From the NCBI GenBank assembly GCA_910579775.1, contig CAJTUE010000002.1, forward strand, positions 186,001 through 250,000: a DNA stretch of 64,000 nt, read 5' to 3'. The translations under genes were made by a program, and so were the position numbers. This stretch comes from an uncultured Oscillospiraceae bacterium (GTDB taxonomy: Bacteria; Bacillota; Clostridia; Oscillospirales; Oscillospiraceae). The notes below the pieces were generated by a model. It was not told the DNA's origin. It worked only from the letters and a program-made list of their open reading frames with translations, and ran no database searches. Positions 16,647 through 24,789 of this stretch are shown here, one piece after another (position 1 is the stretch's first letter; every line of letters starts with the position of its first letter).

Positions 16647-18021
16647 GTCTGTCACCTCTTCCCAGTAAGATGGAGCCATCTCCGGCCCGCTCGGTCAGCC
16701 GCCCATCCCGCACGAAGCCCATGTGCTCCAGCCACTCCTGGAAGGGCGGGATGGCAGTCAGGCCAAACATCTCCCTCAAAGCCGCTGTCTCCCGGAAGCC
16801 AGTGGTCTGGTAGTTGAGCATTACGTCGTCTCCATGGGGAATGCCCATAAAATAGTTGCACCCCGCCCCGGTAAGCAGCACCGCCAGGTCCTCGATGTCG
16901 TTTTGGTCCGCCTTCATGTGGTTGGTGTAGCAGGCGTCACAGCCCATGGGGATGCCCGTCAGCTTGCCCATAAAGTGGTCCTCCAGTCCCGCACGGATGA
17001 CCTGTTTGGAATCGTACAGATACTCCGGGCCAATAAAGCCCACCACCGTGTTGACTAAAAAGGGCTTATACCGCTTGGCAAAGCCGTAGCACCGGGCCTC
17101 CATTACCACCTGGTCCGCGCCATAGTGGGCCTCTGAAGACAGCTCACTGCCCTGCCCGGTCTCAAAATACATGACGTTGGGTCCCTCGGCGGTGCCCTCC
17201 CGCAAGGCCAGGTCCTGCGCCTCCTCCAGGGTCTTCCCCGTGAAGCCGAATGCCTCGTTTCCCTTCTGGCTCCCGGCGATGGATTGGAAGATCAGGTCGG
17301 TGGGCGCTCCCCGGCGCACCGCCTCCATCTGGGTGGTCACGTGGGCCAGCACACAGATCTGGGTGGGGATCTTCCACTTCTCCTTTACCTCATAAAGCCG
17401 CTCCAGCACCCGTTTGACACTTTCCACACTGTCATCTACCGGGTTCAGCCCCAGCACCGCGTCTCCCGCGCCGAAGGTCAGCCCCTCCAGCAGGGACGCC
17501 AGCACTCCGTCCGGGTCGTCGGTGGGATGGTTGGGCTGGAGACGGCAGGACAATGTCCCCGGCAAGCCGATGGTTGTGTTGCAGTGAGCGGTCACCGGCA
17601 TTTTGCGCGCCGCATAGATCAGGTCCAGATTGCCCATGAGTTTGGCCACCGCCGCCACCATCTCGGAGGTCAACCCCCGAGAAACGCGGCGGATGTCCCG
17701 GCTCTGATGGCGTTCATCCAACAGCCACTCCCGCAGCTCCCCCACCGTCCAGTTGCGGATCTCGCTATAGATCTTTTCGTTCACATCGTCCTGAATGATA
17801 CGGGTGACCTCGTCCTCCTCATAAGGAACCGCCGGATTCTCCCGCAAATCGGACAGCAGCAGCTCGGACAGCACCACCTTGGCCGCTACCCGTTCCTCCG
17901 CGCTCCCGGCAGCGATCCCCGCCAAGGTGTCTCCTGATTTTTCCTCATTGGCCTTGGCCAACACGTCCTTCACGTCCCGGAACTGATAGACCTTTCCAAA
18001 CAGCTTGGTTTTGAGTATCAA
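16639..18021 (-). CDS. eutB: Ethanolamine ammonia-lyase large subunit
   Basis: Catalytic subunit of ethanolamine ammonia-lyase, which converts ethanolamine to acetaldehyde and ammonia with adenosyl-B12. The 460 residues match the usual length (about 453) and are collinear with the family. Segments include HCNTTIGLPGTLSCRLQPNHP (about 146-166, read in parts), FGAGDAVLGLNPVDDSVE and GIPMGCDACYTNHMKADQND, and GCNYFMGIPHGDDVMLNYQTT lies near the C-terminus. It starts with TTG at 18021 behind GGAGGGAGTACG, overlapping the eutA stop as TTGA. Confidence 0.98.
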   Translation of the reverse strand: MILKTKLFGKVYQFRDVKDVLAKANEEKSGDTLAGIAAGSAEERVAAKVVLSELLLSDLRENPAVPYEEDEVTRIIQDDVNEKIYSEIRNWTVGELREWLLDERHQSRDIRRVSRGLTSEMVAAVAKLMGNLDLIYAARKMPVTAHCNTTIGLPGTLSCRLQPNHPTDDPDGVLASLLEGLTFGAGDAVLGLNPVDDSVESVKRVLERLYEVKEKWKIPTQICVLAHVTTQMEAVRRGAPTDLIFQSIAGSQKGNEAFGFTGKTLEEAQDLALREGTAEGPNVMYFETGQGSELSSEAHYGADQVVMEARCYGFAKRYKPFLVNTVVGFIGPEYLYDSKQVIRAGLEDHFMGKLTGIPMGCDACYTNHMKADQNDIEDLAVLLTGAGCNYFMGIPHGDDVMLNYQTTGFRETAALREMFGLTAIPPFQEWLEHMGFVRDGRLTERAGDGSILLGRGDRHE

Positions 18022-19433
18022 CGTACTCCCTCCTTTGTTTCAAACGCCAGGGTCTTGATGACTACCGGCAGTACCGTCCCGCCATATGCCGGTGCCATCA
18101 CGTCCATGTAGCTTCCCTGAGCGGCGTGGATGACGTCCACGCACAATATTTTCCCGCCGGGGATCTCCGCCGCCAACCGTTGACCCAGCGCCTTGGCCAT
18201 ATCCTTCTCCACCGCCACCACCAGCGGCTCGCCCCGGTCTGTAAGAGGCTTAGCCCCCGCGGCCAGCCCTCTCGCCAGAGCACACAATTCCTCATAGTCC
18301 GGGTCGTCCAGCCCTCCCAGGGAAAAGCACACCGCTTCGGTCCGTCCGTTGTCGGAGAACAGCTCCAGCCCCCGGGCCATGGCGTTGGGCAGAGCTTCCC
18401 CCTCCTCCAACCGCACCACCGGAAGATTTTTCAGCGGGAACTCCACCCCACGATAGAAGATCGTGGAGCCGGAAAGCTCGGTGGCGTGGCTCCCCGCCCC
18501 CACCACCGTGGCCCGGATGGTCTCCGCACCCCGGAGCAGCCGCGCGCCCGCCTCTTCAAACCTTCGGCGGATAGTCTTTCCCAAAATGGGACCCATGTCG
18601 CCGTAGGCAAAGTCGTTGGAAGGAGGCGACCAGACGCAGTCCGCCACCCCACCGGAAAAGGAAAAGCAGGTGGGTTTGGCGGTCAGCTCGGCGGTCTTGT
18701 GGGTGATAAAATGCTCCAGCCACCTCCCCGGTGGCTTCAGTCCGCCCGCCTCAAGCAAAGCCTCCGCCATAGCGTCAGCTGCCTTTTGCAGAGCTTCAGG
18801 GCTGGCCTGACCGCCTACAGCCAACTCCGGGAACGCCCGGCGCACCTTTTCGGACACATAGGCTACCTTTCCGTCCTTCACCTTCACCAGCCGACCACCC
18901 ACGTCCAGACATCCGGTGGACAAAAGCTTCCCACGGTCCAACAGAGCCAGATTGGAGGTGCCGCCGCCGATGTCATAGTGTAAAAGGCAGCACCGCTCCC
19001 GCTCTGACAGCTTGTCCGCCCCTGCGCCCCGGGCAGCCAGCACCGACTCCAGATCAGGGCCAGCCGTGGCCACCACAAAGTCCCCCGCCAACCCTGCCAG
19101 GGCCTCCAGCACCTCTCTGGCGTTCTCCTTCCGGGCGGTCTCTCCAGTGATGATGACCGCCCCGGTCTGGAGCATGTCCGGCGTCACCCCCGCAGCGCGG
19201 TACTCCTGTTCCACGATCTCCCGGATCTTTGCCCCGTCCAGACGGGTGTCGGACACCAGCGGGGTAAAATGCACCGGCGAGCGGTACACCACTTCCTTGT
19301 CCACGATCTCTACCCGGGGCACTGCGAAGGCCCCCGCGCTGTTTTCCAGCCGAAGTCTGGAGAGGATGACCTGAGTAGTGGAGGTGCCCAGGTCAATTCC
19401 AACCGACAAGAGTTCCCCCTTTACACCCTTCAA
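18018..19433 (-). CDS. eutA: EutA, reactivating factor for ethanolamine ammonia-lyase
   Basis: An ATP-dependent chaperone that exchanges damaged cobalamin bound to EutBC for intact cofactor. The 471 residues have an actin/Hsp70-type ATPase fold: SVGIDLGTSTTQVILSRL (about 10-27), DIGGGTSNLALLDRG (about 155-169) and VGAGSHATELSGSTIFYR near 310. It starts with TTG at 19433, 7 nt after GGGAGG, overlapping the adh stop as TTGA. A TTG start with a TTGA junction recurs at eutB, so both downstream cistrons are tightly coupled. Confidence 0.95.
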   Translation of the reverse strand: MKGVKGELLSVGIDLGTSTTQVILSRLRLENSAGAFAVPRVEIVDKEVVYRSPVHFTPLVSDTRLDGAKIREIVEQEYRAAGVTPDMLQTGAVIITGETARKENAREVLEALAGLAGDFVVATAGPDLESVLAARGAGADKLSERERCCLLHYDIGGGTSNLALLDRGKLLSTGCLDVGGRLVKVKDGKVAYVSEKVRRAFPELAVGGQASPEALQKAADAMAEALLEAGGLKPPGRWLEHFITHKTAELTAKPTCFSFSGGVADCVWSPPSNDFAYGDMGPILGKTIRRRFEEAGARLLRGAETIRATVVGAGSHATELSGSTIFYRGVEFPLKNLPVVRLEEGEALPNAMARGLELFSDNGRTEAVCFSLGGLDDPDYEELCALARGLAAGAKPLTDRGEPLVVAVEKDMAKALGQRLAAEIPGGKILCVDVIHAAQGSYMDVMAPAYGGTVLPVVIKTLAFETKEGVR

Positions 19434-20479
19434 CCCACCACCTCCCGGATGATTTTTTCCAGCTCCATATCTGTAAAGGTTTTTTCGTTGCCAGCCATGC
19501 AGAAGTCGGCCTTAGCGTCCTGCGCCACCGCCCGCGCGTCCACCGTCCCCTTCAGCGTTTCCGGAAGTCCCAGGCGGCGGCAAAGCCGCTTGACTGCCCC
19601 CGCCAGGGACCTGGCGCTGGGGCTGATCCCCAGCAGCCCTGCCAGGCGGGCGTATTTTCGCGCGGTGCAGGGCTCCTGGGCGTTGGCCTCGATGATCTGA
19701 GGCAAAAGAACGCCGTTCACCTTTCCGTGAGGCGTATGGAGCCGCGCGCCTAACGCATGGGCCAGGGCGTGGCATGCCCCTAAGCCCGCCCGGTTGAAGG
19801 CGATACCCGCCAGGGTGGAGTACATGAGCAGGTCCCCCCTGGCGTCCAGCTCCCCCGCCGCCGCGGCCTCTATGCGGCGGTAAACCCCCGCGGCGGCGTA
19901 CTCCGCCAGAGCGTCGGTAAAATGGTTCGCCCCCTTGGCCACATAGGCCTCTGTCGCATGGGTCAGCACATCCAGGGCGGTGTAGACGGTGATCTCCCGC
20001 GGTACACCCGTCAGAAAGCTTCTGTCCAGCACCGCCGTCTCCGGCACCAGCGACGGGTCCACCAGAGGATATTTCACCCCCCGTTCGCTGTCTGTGAGCA
20101 CCGAAAAAGCCGTGACTTCCGACCCGGTCCCGGCGGTGGTAGGGATGCACCACAGCCGCACCCTCCGCCCCGCGCTCCAGCCCAGGGCCTTGGCGCAATC
20201 CATGGCTGACCCGCCTCCCAGCGCTACCACCACCTGAGCGTCCAGCCGTTCCAGGGCCACCACGCCCCGGGCCACCAGCTTCAGGTCCGGCTCCCCGTTC
20301 ACCTCGCCAAAAAGCTCTGCTTTCGCCGCCTTGGTCCGTCGGGCGATCTCCTCCGCCTTTCCGTTCTTCATCCAAAAGCTGTCGGACACCACCAGCACCC
20401 GCAGCCCCTCCAGCTCTCCCAGAGCCTCCAGAGCGTCCACTCCCCAGATCAATCTGGTGCCCAACGCCAATGTTTCCAT
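19430..20479 (-). CDS. Iron-containing alcohol dehydrogenase (EutG-like)
   Basis: Group III metal-dependent alcohol dehydrogenase, likely reducing acetaldehyde to ethanol to recycle NADH in the compartment. The 349 residues show the NAD-binding VVVALGGGSAMDCAKALG (about 84-101), CIPTTAGTGSEVTAFSVL (about 111-128) and the metal site region DVLTHATEAYV with GLGACHALAHALG and HTPHGKVNG. There is no obvious targeting peptide at either end. ATG 20479 is preferred, with GGAGGGG 5 nt upstream; a GTG lies two codons before. It is the first gene of the eut unit; no convincing promoter or cobalamin riboswitch is visible upstream. Confidence 0.9.
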   Translation of the reverse strand: METLALGTRLIWGVDALEALGELEGLRVLVVSDSFWMKNGKAEEIARRTKAAKAELFGEVNGEPDLKLVARGVVALERLDAQVVVALGGGSAMDCAKALGWSAGRRVRLWCIPTTAGTGSEVTAFSVLTDSERGVKYPLVDPSLVPETAVLDRSFLTGVPREITVYTALDVLTHATEAYVAKGANHFTDALAEYAAAGVYRRIEAAAAGELDARGDLLMYSTLAGIAFNRAGLGACHALAHALGARLHTPHGKVNGVLLPQIIEANAQEPCTARKYARLAGLLGISPSARSLAGAVKRLCRRLGLPETLKGTVDARAVAQDAKADFCMAGNEKTFTDMELEKIIREVVG

Positions 20480-20538
20480 TTTCACCCCTCCAGTCAGGTG
20501 TTAGTATGGCAGCAATGGAAGAAATTATTGCATGGCGG

Positions 20539-20567
20539 TGGACAGTCCGGCTGATTTTTGTTATACT
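20539..20567 (+). promoter_or_regulatory. Promoter of the glycosyltransferase gene
   Basis: TGGACA (20539-20544), 17 nt, TATACT (20562-20567) on the plus strand, 23 nt before the ATG. It occupies most of the gap between this gene and the divergent eut operon. Confidence 0.75.
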
Positions 20568-20589
20568 ACCTCCGAAAGGAGGGCTGGAT

Positions 20590-21837
20590 ATGGCTCTCGG
20601 ACTCTTTTTGGTGCCAACGCTTGCCGCCTGGCTCTGTCTGGGCGCGCTGTTTCTGATCCGGGCAAAGCTGGACCGCAAGGCCCTGTATATCTGTCTCGCA
20701 GTTTTGGTGGCCGCGCTTGCCCTGCGTTTTCCCCTGCTGACCCATGAAACCTCTGATTATCGGGATTTTCTCTCCCCCTGGGTGCGGTTTTTCCGGGAAA
20801 ACGGAGGATTTCTCGCTCTGCGCGAACCACTGGGCGATTACAACGTCCCTTACCTTTATTTTCTTGCCGCCTTTTCCTATTTCCCCGCCGCTCTCGACCT
20901 CTACCTCATCAAGGTCCTCTCCCTGGGCTTCGATCTGCTCCTGGCCTTTACAGGCGCGCGGCTGGCCCAGAGGGTCTTTCAGAAGAAATGGACTTATCCC
21001 CTCGCCTTCTCCCTTTTACTCCTGCTCCCTACCGTGGTGCTCAACGGCGCCTATTGGGGCCAGTGCGACAGTCTTTATGCCGCCCTCACCCTCCTTGCTT
21101 TGACGGACGCTTTGGAGGAGCATCCGGCACGCGGTGTGGTGTGGCTGGGCCTTGCTTTTTCCTTTAAGCTCCAGACCATCTTCCTGATTCCACTCTGGTG
21201 CGTCCTCTGGTACTCTAAGCGGCTAAAATTCCGCCATTTGTGCCTGTTCCCCGTGTCCTATTTGGCCGCCATTTTCCCCGCCCTGCTTCTGGGGCGGCCT
21301 CTGCTCAGCATTCTGGGCGTCTATTTCAAGCAGGCCGGTCAATACCATGACCGCCTCACCCTCAACGCCCCCTCTGTGTTCGCGCTCATCCCTCACGGTG
21401 CGCAGGTCAACGCCGACCTCCTGGCGAAGCTGGGCATTCTGGCCGCCTTTTTGCTGGTCCTGGGCTTGCTGGCGTGGCTTTTCTGTTATCGCCGCCGCCT
21501 GACGCGCAGCCACCTTCTTACCGCCGCCCTGATTCTTGCCATCGGCGTCCCTTTCCTGCTCCCCTATATGCACGACCGCTACTTTTTCCTTGCCGATGCC
21601 CTATCGGTGGTATGGGCTATAGGCGCATACCACCGCACGCCGGTACCGGCGTGCGTCCAGGTCGCCTCCTACGGCGGCTATCACGCCTACCTCACCCTCC
21701 GCTACGCCTTCCCCATGGCCTGGGGCGCCTGGCTGCTGCTGGCCGCTCTGGTCGCCGTCACAGTCTCCCTGGGCTTGTCCCTGAGAACAGCAGATAGCGC
21801 GCCCTCGGAGGACTCCCCTCCAACCGCACAGCCGTAA
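20590..21837 (+). CDS. Multi-spanning membrane glycosyltransferase (GT-C/Gpi18-like)
   Basis: A 415-residue membrane protein with about ten hydrophobic helices. The first extracytoplasmic loop holds HETSDYRDFLSPWVRFF, with an acidic pair as in GT-C lipid-sugar-dependent transferases; NGAYWGQCDSLYAAL (about 155-169) matches the mannosyltransferase Gpi18/GT87-like families. The role is probably sugar transfer to a surface polymer or lipid; the acceptor is unknown. ATG 20590 follows AAAGGAGGGCTGG, and it is a monocistronic unit between a promoter and a hairpin. Confidence 0.75.
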   Translation: MALGLFLVPTLAAWLCLGALFLIRAKLDRKALYICLAVLVAALALRFPLLTHETSDYRDFLSPWVRFFRENGGFLALREPLGDYNVPYLYFLAAFSYFPAALDLYLIKVLSLGFDLLLAFTGARLAQRVFQKKWTYPLAFSLLLLLPTVVLNGAYWGQCDSLYAALTLLALTDALEEHPARGVVWLGLAFSFKLQTIFLIPLWCVLWYSKRLKFRHLCLFPVSYLAAIFPALLLGRPLLSILGVYFKQAGQYHDRLTLNAPSVFALIPHGAQVNADLLAKLGILAAFLLVLGLLAWLFCYRRRLTRSHLLTAALILAIGVPFLLPYMHDRYFFLADALSVVWAIGAYHRTPVPACVQVASYGGYHAYLTLRYAFPMAWGAWLLLAALVAVTVSLGLSLRTADSAPSEDSPPTAQP

Positions 21838-21841
21838 GCAA

Positions 21842-21873
21842 ACGCCGGAGCCTCCAAACGGAAGCTCCGGCGT
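21842..21873. terminator. Bidirectional hairpin between the glycosyltransferase and dpaB
   Basis: ACGCCGGAGC (21842-21851) pairs perfectly with GCTCCGGCGT (21864-21873), with a 12-nt loop. T runs are weak on both sides, so efficiency is uncertain. It separates two convergent genes. Confidence 0.65.
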
Positions 21874-21878
21874 CTATG

Positions 21879-22460
21879 TTATTTGGGCCCCAACAGCACG
21901 GGCTGGAGCTGTCTGCCCTCCAGGGCCAGCTTCACCGTCTCGGCCACCAGGGAAAAGTCCGCCACCAGACTGGTTGGCTTCCCCTCGGGATCGTCCTGAC
22001 GGAAGGGAACGAAGTACACGTTCCGCCGGGCAAGCAGGGTCCCGATATTCCCCGCCGCCGCGGCCAAGCCATCGTTGGTGGACGGGGCCAGGATCAGCGG
22101 CCGTCCGTTTCGCAGGTGGGCCTTGGCCGCCATGGTCACTGAGGTATCCGTCACCCCATTGGCCAGCTTCGCCAGGGTATTCCCCGTACAGGGGCAGACC
22201 ACCAGCGCGTCCAGCAAAGCCTTGGGCCCGATGGGCTCGGCCTCCTTTACCGTGGTGATGACCCGGTGGTCGCAAATGCGCTCCATCTCCCGCATGAACT
22301 CGTGGGCGGGGCCAAACCGGGTATCGGTGTCCGCCACGATCTGGGAGACGATGGGGATCACATGGTCAAACCTGGCCTTGGTAGCCTCCAGGGCAGCCAT
22401 GGCCTGATGTAAGGTGCAAAAGGAGCCGCAAAAGGCAAAGCCTACCGTGATTTGCTCCAT
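21879..22460 (-). CDS. dpaB: Dipicolinate synthase subunit B
   Basis: Flavoprotein-like subunit that, with DpaA, makes dipicolinic acid for the spore core in the mother cell. The 193 residues start MEQITVGFAFCGSFCTLHQA, then the conserved TDTRFG, CPCTGNTLAKLANGVTDT (about 95-112) and PLILAPSTNDGLAA. ATG 22460 follows TAGGAGTGTTACC; the longer frame lacks a ribosome site. It lies 10 nt after dpaA. Its presence points to a sporulating lineage. Confidence 0.96.
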   Translation of the reverse strand: MEQITVGFAFCGSFCTLHQAMAALEATKARFDHVIPIVSQIVADTDTRFGPAHEFMREMERICDHRVITTVKEAEPIGPKALLDALVVCPCTGNTLAKLANGVTDTSVTMAAKAHLRNGRPLILAPSTNDGLAAAAGNIGTLLARRNVYFVPFRQDDPEGKPTSLVADFSLVAETVKLALEGRQLQPVLLGPK

Positions 22461-22470
22461 GGTAACACTC

Positions 22471-23340
22471 CTAACTATACTCACGCAGCATATTGTAAAT
22501 GGTGTCGCGCAAGGCGGAAGCGGCGGTGACCGGCGCGACCTTGCCAGGCAGGGATAGCGCCCATACGCACCGTACCCCCAGCTCCGCCGCTCCTTGGAAG
22601 TCCACCCCTCCGGGCTTGGACGCCAGATCGATCACCAGGCAGCTCTCCTTCAGCTCCTCCAAAAGCGCCCGGGTCAGCACCCGCCGGGGGATAGTGTTCA
22701 CCACCAGATCGTAGCCGCAGAGGTACCCTGCCAGGTCGGTGAGCTGCTGAGCCTCGTGGCCGTAGGCCTCTGCCCAGGCCAGAGCCTCATAGCTCCGGGC
22801 GGCCACGGTGACCCGTGCGCCCAGGGCGGCCAGACGGTGGGCGGTGAGCTTGCCCACTCTTCCATACCCCAGCACCAGGGCACGGGCGCCGTGAAGGGTG
22901 ACCGCCAGCTCCTCCAGGGCGATCTGCACCGCCCCCTCGGCGGTGGGCACCGCGTTGGCCACGGCCAGCTCCTCCCGGCGGAAGTAGTCGTGGACGGTCA
23001 GTCCGTATTCCCCGGCCAGCTCCGCCGTCTCTTCCCCCACCATGCCGCCGCAGAGAAACTGCCCCGGGCGCAGGCGGGAAAAAATATCTGCCAGCGGGCG
23101 TTCCCCGTCTCCCAACGGGGTGTGAAGTACCCCCGGCTTGGCCGCTACAGGCAGAGGCAGGATCACGCAGTCCGCCCGGTGAAGACCCTCCAGAGCCGTT
23201 TCCGTGATGATGCCGCCACAGGGCGCGGCTTGGTCCAGGGCATAGGTGTGGACACAGTGGCCGTCCTCGCTCAGGAGCGCAGCCAGCTTCTCCTGCCGCA
23301 GGTCGCCGCCCAGCACCCAGATGTTTCCTTCTCGTTTCAT
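22471..23340 (-). CDS. dpaA: Dipicolinate synthase subunit A
   Basis: NAD(P)-dependent subunit of dipicolinate synthase. The 289 residues contain an N-terminal Rossmann-like domain (IWVLGGDLRQEKLAALL) and a second one with ALVLGYGRVGKLTAHRLAALGARVTVAAR (about 150-178, read in parts), followed by NTIPRRVL and IDLASKPGGVDF. ATG 23340 follows AAGGGGGAAGC. Expression is probably under late mother-cell sigma control, but no clear sigma-K box was identified. Operon dpaA-dpaB. Confidence 0.96.
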   Translation of the reverse strand: MKREGNIWVLGGDLRQEKLAALLSEDGHCVHTYALDQAAPCGGIITETALEGLHRADCVILPLPVAAKPGVLHTPLGDGERPLADIFSRLRPGQFLCGGMVGEETAELAGEYGLTVHDYFRREELAVANAVPTAEGAVQIALEELAVTLHGARALVLGYGRVGKLTAHRLAALGARVTVAARSYEALAWAEAYGHEAQQLTDLAGYLCGYDLVVNTIPRRVLTRALLEELKESCLVIDLASKPGGVDFQGAAELGVRCVWALSLPGKVAPVTAASALRDTIYNMLREYS

Positions 23341-23408
23341 CGCTTGCTTCCCCCTTACACAAAGCCATCTTATTCGTGAGGAGCGTCGGGGGTGCAGACA
23401 GCGCGGAA

Positions 23409-23439
23409 AAGCGGGCCGCATCAATGACGCGGCCCGCTT
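23409..23439 (-). terminator. Terminator after exoA
   Basis: AAGCGGGCCGC (23409-23419) pairs with GCGGCCCGCTT (23429-23439); the minus-strand side continues TTTTCC. It closes the exoA transcript before dpaA. Confidence 0.8.
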
Positions 23440-23452
23440 GCGCATACTTCAG

Positions 23453-24208
23453 TCAATCCTCCAGGGTCAGAGACACAGGGCAGTGGTCGCTGCCGTAGAC
23501 CTCCGGGTGGATGGCGGCTTCCTTGATCTTATCCTGCCAACGCTGGGAAAGCAAAAAATAGTCGATGCGCCACCCGGCGTTGTTCTCCCGGGCGTGGAAA
23601 CGGTAGCTCCACCAAGAATAGGCCCCGGCCAGGTCCGGGTGGGTGGCACGGAAGGTGTCCACAAAGCCACAGCTCAAGAGGTCGGAAAACTTCTCCCGCT
23701 CCTCGTCGGAAAAGCCGGGGTTGTCCCGGTTGGGGCCGGGATTTTTTAGGTCGATCTCCTGGTGGGCCACATTCAAGTCCCCGCATAGGATCACCGGCTT
23801 CTTTTTGTCCAGCTTCGTTAAGTACCGACGCAGGGCGTTCTCCCAGGACAGGCGGTAGTCCAGCCGTTTCAAGCCGTCCTGGGCGTTGGGAGTGTAGACG
23901 GTGACCACATAGCAGTCCGGCAACTCCAAGGTGATGGCCCGGCCCTCGGTGGTGTGGTAGGCGTCGTCGATGTCATAGGTGACGCTCAGAGGCTCCAGCC
24001 GGGTGAAGATGGCCGTGCCAGAATAGCCCTTCTTGTCTGCGGAGTTCCAAAAGAGCTGGTAACCAGGCAGTTCCAGCTCGATCTGGTCAGGCTGGAGCTT
24101 GGTCTCCTGGAGGCAGAACACGTCCGCGTCCAGGGCCGCGAAGCTCTCCAAAAAGCCCTTATTCATACAGGCCCGCAGGCCGTTGACGTTCCAGGATACC
24201 AGCTTCAT
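23453..24208 (-). CDS. exoA: Exodeoxyribonuclease III (ExoA-type AP endonuclease)
   Basis: Base-excision repair AP endonuclease and 3' exonuclease. The 251 residues begin MKLVSWNVNGLRACMNKGF and carry the family sites LQETKLQ (about 35-41), YNxP-like VYTPNAQDG, CGDLNVAHQEIDL and the C-terminal YGSDHCPVSLTLE catalytic His. ATG 24208 follows GGGAGGAGACAGTC. A consensus promoter sits about 185 nt upstream, so the mRNA has a long structured leader. Confidence 0.97.
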   Translation of the reverse strand: MKLVSWNVNGLRACMNKGFLESFAALDADVFCLQETKLQPDQIELELPGYQLFWNSADKKGYSGTAIFTRLEPLSVTYDIDDAYHTTEGRAITLELPDCYVVTVYTPNAQDGLKRLDYRLSWENALRRYLTKLDKKKPVILCGDLNVAHQEIDLKNPGPNRDNPGFSDEEREKFSDLLSCGFVDTFRATHPDLAGAYSWWSYRFHARENNAGWRIDYFLLSQRWQDKIKEAAIHPEVYGSDHCPVSLTLED

Positions 24209-24255
24209 GACTGTCTCCTCCCGGCCCCGAAGGGCGGATTTTTTTGCCGGGGGCC

Positions 24256-24284
24256 TTGATTTTCTCGGGGCGTTACAGTAGAAT
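24256..24284 (+). promoter_or_regulatory. Putative plus-strand promoter inside the exoA leader region
   Basis: TTGATT (24256-24261), 17 nt, TAGAAT (24279-24284). It faces the exoA promoter and would give a transcript of about 215 nt ending at the 24469-24506 terminator. Confidence 0.45.
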
Positions 24285-24396
24285 AGGACATGGAGACGCC
24301 GAGAGGCGGCAGGCCGCGGGGTGCGCCAACACCCCGCAGCCCTGTACAGAGTAGGGTCGTACTCAGCACAGCAACATTTCGTTGCACCACAGGCTC

Positions 24397-24425
24397 ATTA
24401 TACCCGTTCACCTTTCTTTTTTCAA
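24397..24425 (-). promoter_or_regulatory. exoA promoter
   Basis: Minus strand TTGAAA (24420-24425), 17 nt, TATAAT (24397-24402). The predicted 5' leader of about 180 nt before exoA is long and can fold into several hairpins. Confidence 0.85.
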
Positions 24426-24468
24426 GAGTGGGCGCGGTTTTTGAGTGTGCGTTCGCTTGGAATTGTCC

Positions 24469-24506
24469 GGCGGTGTTGAGACAAACGCGCTCAGCACCGC
24501 CTTTTT
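24469..24506 (+). terminator. Plus-strand terminator with no annotated upstream gene
   Basis: GGCGGTGTTGAG (24469-24480) pairs with CTCAGCACCGCC (24490-24501), one G-U, followed by TTTTT. The orientation is plus, so it fits the end of a small RNA from the 24256-24284 promoter. Confidence 0.75.
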
Positions 24507-24789
24507 GCGTCTCCAACAGCTGCCCAAGGGGTGGATGCCACCCCCCTCCACCCCGCGGGCGGTTCGTTGGAGATATTTTGTTGGAAGGGAGGGTCTTTCG
24601 CGGGAACATTTTACCCCGGTCATGCGTCATATGTTTGGTTAGAAAATACATTGTTCCCACATCTTAATAAACCCTTAAGAATTTTACCACATTGTAACTA
24701 CCATCCGCCACTTTCAAGGAGTATAATACTAGATGGTCATTTCAGCCGGGTCTCCGGCCCGGCCGCAAGGATAAAAAGGAGGATGTAAC

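Larger units (their letters stand above)
24209..24789. other. Non-coding interval with opposed promoters and structured RNA
   Basis: No protein gene is supported in these 580 nt. They hold the exoA leader, a GC-rich hairpin around 24315-24345 (GCGGGGTG/CACCCCGC), a plus-strand promoter-like pair at 24256-24284, the exoA promoter at 24397-24425, a strong plus-strand terminator at 24469-24506 and a TATAAT at 24722-24727 before the export operon. Confidence 0.7.

Noticed and set aside
20480..20590. Cobalamin riboswitch or EutV-type antiterminator before the eut operon
   Set aside because: The gap is only about 110 nt, mostly taken by the divergent promoter, with no B12-box-like sequence or paired hairpins.
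24290..24400. 6S RNA, SRP RNA or known riboswitch in the exoA leader
   Set aside because: The sequence lacks the conserved motifs of these RNAs that I can recognise; only generic hairpins and promoters are supported.
24205..24660. Possible small protein upstream of exoA
   Set aside because: The frame crosses the exoA promoter and leader hairpins, has no ribosome site and no coding character.
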